NCBI RefSeq assembly: GCF_008364825.1 | Contig: NZ_VTTO01000013.1 | Location: forward strand, 93,560-157,559 | DNA: 64,000 nucleotides | Direction of reading: 5' to 3' | Source: Azospirillum sp. B21 | GTDB lineage: Bacteria > Pseudomonadota > Alphaproteobacteria > Azospirillales > Azospirillaceae | In this document: positions 61,769-64,000 of the stretch, piece by piece | Layout of the letters: every line of letters starts with the position of its first letter | Numbering within the stretch: position 1 is the stretch's first letter | The notes under the pieces: model-generated | Told to the model about the DNA's origin: nothing | The model's input: only the letters and a program-made list of their open reading frames with translations | Database searches by the model: none | Translations under genes and position numbers: made by a program

Positions 61769-63466
61769 TCAGTCCGCGTTCTTCTGCTCGGCGAGCGCCC
61801 GGTAATTGCCGTCGCGGTAGGCCTTCAGGCTGAGGTCGACCGCGGCGGTCTCGACCCCGGCGCTGCGCAGCACGAGGCCGGCGAGCTGCAGGCTGGCCTC
61901 CATGGTTTCCGGCACGATGGCGGTCGCTCCCGCCCCGACCAGGGCGGCGCTTTGCCCCAGATCATGGGCGCGGGCGATGATCGGCAGCGACGGGGCCGTG
62001 GCGTGGATCGCCTCCACCGCACGGTGGGCGGCGTCCGGCCGGTTCAGCGTGATGACGGCGGCGCGCGCCCGCTCGATCCCGGCGGCCCGCAGGACGCTTC
62101 CCTGGCTGGCGTCGCCGTAATAGACCGGCAACCCGTCGTGCCGGGCGGCGGCGATGCGCTGCGGTTCCAGGTCCAGCGCCACATAGGCGATGTTGTGCTC
62201 GGTCAGCAGCTTGGCGACCGCCTTGCCGACGCGGCCGTAGCCGCAGATCAGCACATGGCTTTTCAGATCGCTGGTCTCGATGCCGAAGGCTTCTGCCCCC
62301 ATCCGGGCCTCGATGAACTGGGCAAGCCGCTGGGCCGAGGCGCCGATCGCCGGCGTCACCGCCATGCTCAGAGCGACCGAGGAGGACAGCAGCAGGCCGG
62401 TGTGACCGTCCAGCACCGACAGCCCGACCGCCTTGCCGATCAGCACGAAGGCGAACTCGCCACCCTGCGACAGCAGCAGCCCGATCCGCAGCGAGGTCGC
62501 CAGCCCCAAGCCCGAGAGACGGCAGAGCAGGAACAGCAGCAAGCTCTTGCCGATAAGCAGCGCAGCGGTGATCGCGGCGATGGTCTGCGCCTCCGCCATC
62601 ATCGCCGGCAGGTCCAGCGACATGCCCACAGTCATGAAGAACAGGCCGAGCAGCAGGCCGCGGAAGGGCTCGATGTCGGCTTCCACCTGGTGGCGATAGG
62701 CGGTGTCGGCCAGCAGCATGCCGGCGAGGAAGGCGCCCAGCGCCATCGACATACCGGCCTCCGCGGTCAGCCAGCCGACCGCCAGCACCACGAACAGGTT
62801 GGTGGCGGTGAACAGCTCCGGATTGCCGGCCGACGCGATGAAGCGATAGGCCGGGCGGACGACGAAGCGGCCGAGCAGCATGATGACGACGATGGCCGCC
62901 ACCGCCTTGGCCGTTGCAAGGGCCAGGGCGAGCGGGATGCTGGCATTGGCGTCCGCCAGCAGCGGCAGCAGGGTCAGCAGCGGCACCACCGCCAGATCCT
63001 GGAAGATCAGGACGGCGACCGAGATGCGGCCGAAGCGGGCGACGGTCTCCCCACGCTCGACCAGCAGTTTCAGCACCGTGGCGGTGGAGGAGAAGGCCAG
63101 CATGCCGCCGACGATCAGCGCCGCCTCCGGCGTCAGGCCCAGCCACCATGCGACGAGGCCGATGGCGGCGCTGGTCAGACCGACCTGCATCAGTCCCAGG
63201 CCGAAGATGTAATGCCGCATCGCCCGCAGTCGCGAAACCGGCAGTTCCAGCCCGATCGCGAACAGCAGGAACACGACACCGAACTCCGACAGCACCTGCG
63301 GCACCGCCAGATCGACCACCGGCCCGGGAGTGTGCGGGCCGAGCATGGCGCCGGCGACCAGATAGCCCAGCACCGCCGGGATGCGCAGAACCTGGAACAG
63401 GGGCACCACCAGAATCGCCGCCAGAAGCAGGAACAGAACGTCCAAGAGAAGGGTGAAATCGTGCAT
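61769..63466 (-). CDS. KefB/CPA2-type cation:proton antiporter with TrkA-N domain
   Basis: This is 565 aa from ATG 63466. About 12 membrane segments of the Na_H_Exchanger fold (residues 1-380; FLLFAIGLELPVSRLRAM near 80) are followed by a TrkA-N domain (HVLICGYGRVGKAVAKLLTE, residues about 405-520). The type exports K+ or other cations in exchange for protons. Stop converges on cysA. A long in-frame upstream extension is not supported. Confidence 0.9.
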   Translation of the reverse strand: MHDFTLLLDVLFLLLAAILVVPLFQVLRIPAVLGYLVAGAMLGPHTPGPVVDLAVPQVLSEFGVVFLLFAIGLELPVSRLRAMRHYIFGLGLMQVGLTSAAIGLVAWWLGLTPEAALIVGGMLAFSSTATVLKLLVERGETVARFGRISVAVLIFQDLAVVPLLTLLPLLADANASIPLALALATAKAVAAIVVIMLLGRFVVRPAYRFIASAGNPELFTATNLFVVLAVGWLTAEAGMSMALGAFLAGMLLADTAYRHQVEADIEPFRGLLLGLFFMTVGMSLDLPAMMAEAQTIAAITAALLIGKSLLLFLLCRLSGLGLATSLRIGLLLSQGGEFAFVLIGKAVGLSVLDGHTGLLLSSSVALSMAVTPAIGASAQRLAQFIEARMGAEAFGIETSDLKSHVLICGYGRVGKAVAKLLTEHNIAYVALDLEPQRIAAARHDGLPVYYGDASQGSVLRAAGIERARAAVITLNRPDAAHRAVEAIHATAPSLPIIARAHDLGQSAALVGAGATAIVPETMEASLQLAGLVLRSAGVETAAVDLSLKAYRDGNYRALAEQKNAD

Positions 63467-64000
63467 GACCGGATCGCGATGGGGCAGGGGCGCAACTGTA
63501 TGGTCTTGCAGAGGCCCATCCCGCAAGTGCATCCCGCAGGTCACCCGACGAAGCGGAAACGGAGCAGGAGTGGTAGGGCAAAATCGTGAAGTGGTGAATT
63601 TTGCCCTGGACGATCCGGATCGGCCTGCGTATATAGCCGCTCCTCGGCCAACGGCGGCACCCGAACAGGGGCGCAGCGGCGGTCGAGGCCCCGATGGATT
63701 GGGGCAGGGTCGTTTCAGTTCTATGCTTCGCCGACGCTTCGGTGGAGAGGCCGAAAAAAAGGGCTTGACCCGATCGGCCGAGAGAGCTAGAAAAGATGCC
63801 TGCCAGCGCGAACCGGTCGGTTTGCGCTCCTCCGATCTGAAATTGATGGCTCGTCGATCCGGTTCACCGGTCGATGTTTCGTCGTGATCGGGATGGATCT
63901 TGGACATTGTAGATCGTGAAGTCGAGAAGGGATGCGCAGGCGGCGGCAGTTGGTAGCCGTTGCGGCCTTGGGGTGCTGGTTCTTACGGGGATTGGCACAA
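63467..64000. other. Right-edge spacer with promoter and probable rRNA leader
   Basis: About 530 bp past the antiporter gene start. The first 280 bp have no supported gene. The last 240 bp follow a good promoter and resemble an rRNA leader (TTGGACATTGTAGAT at 63901, GGGATGCGCAGGCGGCGGCA at 63930), though no rRNA is inside the window. Confidence 0.45.
63765..63793 (+). promoter_or_regulatory. Sigma70-type promoter, probable rRNA operon promoter
   Basis: TTGACC (63765-63770) and TAGAAA (63788-63793) are 17 bp apart, preceded by an A-rich stretch (63752-63760) as in strong rRNA promoters. Transcription would start near 63800 and run off the right edge. Confidence 0.5.

Noticed and set aside
63933..64000. 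Open frame starting MRRRRQLVAVAALGCWFLRG that looks like a signal peptide
   Set aside because: It lies in the probable rRNA leader region (see promoter at 63765) and has a poorly spaced ribosome site. A gene continuing past the edge cannot be excluded.

Overview
The window is GC-rich, densely coded bacterial DNA. Phasin-like and DUF2382 stress proteins, a HisKA_2 histidine kinase, a sarcosine oxidase operon, several acyl-CoA cassettes, a TauT/SsuC-type ABC operon and a possible alphaproteobacterial rRNA leader at the right edge suggest an Azospirillum-like alphaproteobacterium (Rhodospirillales). This is inference from gene content and style, because no search could be run. No CRISPR array, transposase, phage gene, tRNA or complete rRNA was seen.

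Layout. 1-7.3 kb: a PAS/HisKA_2 kinase, a phasin-like protein with two DUF2382 stress proteins, three coupled small hypotheticals, a transglutaminase-like protein, and a head-to-head pair (HisA/HisF-like barrel and ATP-grasp ligase) whose start codons share a CCATGG. 7.3-13.6 kb: a GlxA-type AraC regulator divergent from soxBDAG (heterotetrameric sarcosine oxidase). 13.7-17.8 kb: mmsA and an omega-amino-acid:pyruvate aminotransferase, divergent from a LysR regulator. 17.9-20 kb: a small membrane protein and a GAF-GGDEF-EAL phosphodiesterase. 20.4-29.1 kb: an uncharacterised uptake and catabolic operon (ABC permease, NMT1-type binding protein, ATPase, enolase-superfamily enzyme, Gfo/Idh/MocA dehydrogenase, DUF993 protein, AP-endonuclease-fold isomerase) followed by a TetR regulator. 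A sigma70-like promoter with a perfect 8-bp-arm operator precedes it. This is the best candidate for an undescribed pathway.

29.1-44.2 kb is acyl-CoA metabolism: a FadE-like dehydrogenase, a FadN-like bifunctional enzyme, an AMP-dependent ligase, a TetR regulator, then a carnitine-dehydrogenase-like enzyme with a beta-keto acid cleavage enzyme and a type-I-fold binding protein. After that come another TetR regulator, divergent from an SDR/acyl-CoA dehydrogenase/APH-like kinase/DUF6285/histidine phosphatase operon whose last four genes overlap by ATGA. If the dehydrogenase/BKACE pair uses carnitine, its product glycine betaine would feed toward sarcosine and the sox operon.

44.3-57.6 kb: a five-PAS GGDEF-EAL protein, pyruvate kinase, aldose 1-epimerase, a HAD phosphatase, a large hybrid histidine kinase, a phosphoribosyltransferase-like/kinase-like fusion, and two small membrane proteins (26 and 46 aa) that are not standard ORF calls. 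57.9-63.5 kb: sulfate transporter operon cysP-cysT-cysW-cysA, convergent with a KefB-type antiporter. The last 250 bp hold an rRNA-type promoter and probable leader, so a 16S gene may start just outside the window. Extragenic GC-rich repeats occur at about 15.2, 21.3, 23.5, 26.2 and 39.1 kb.
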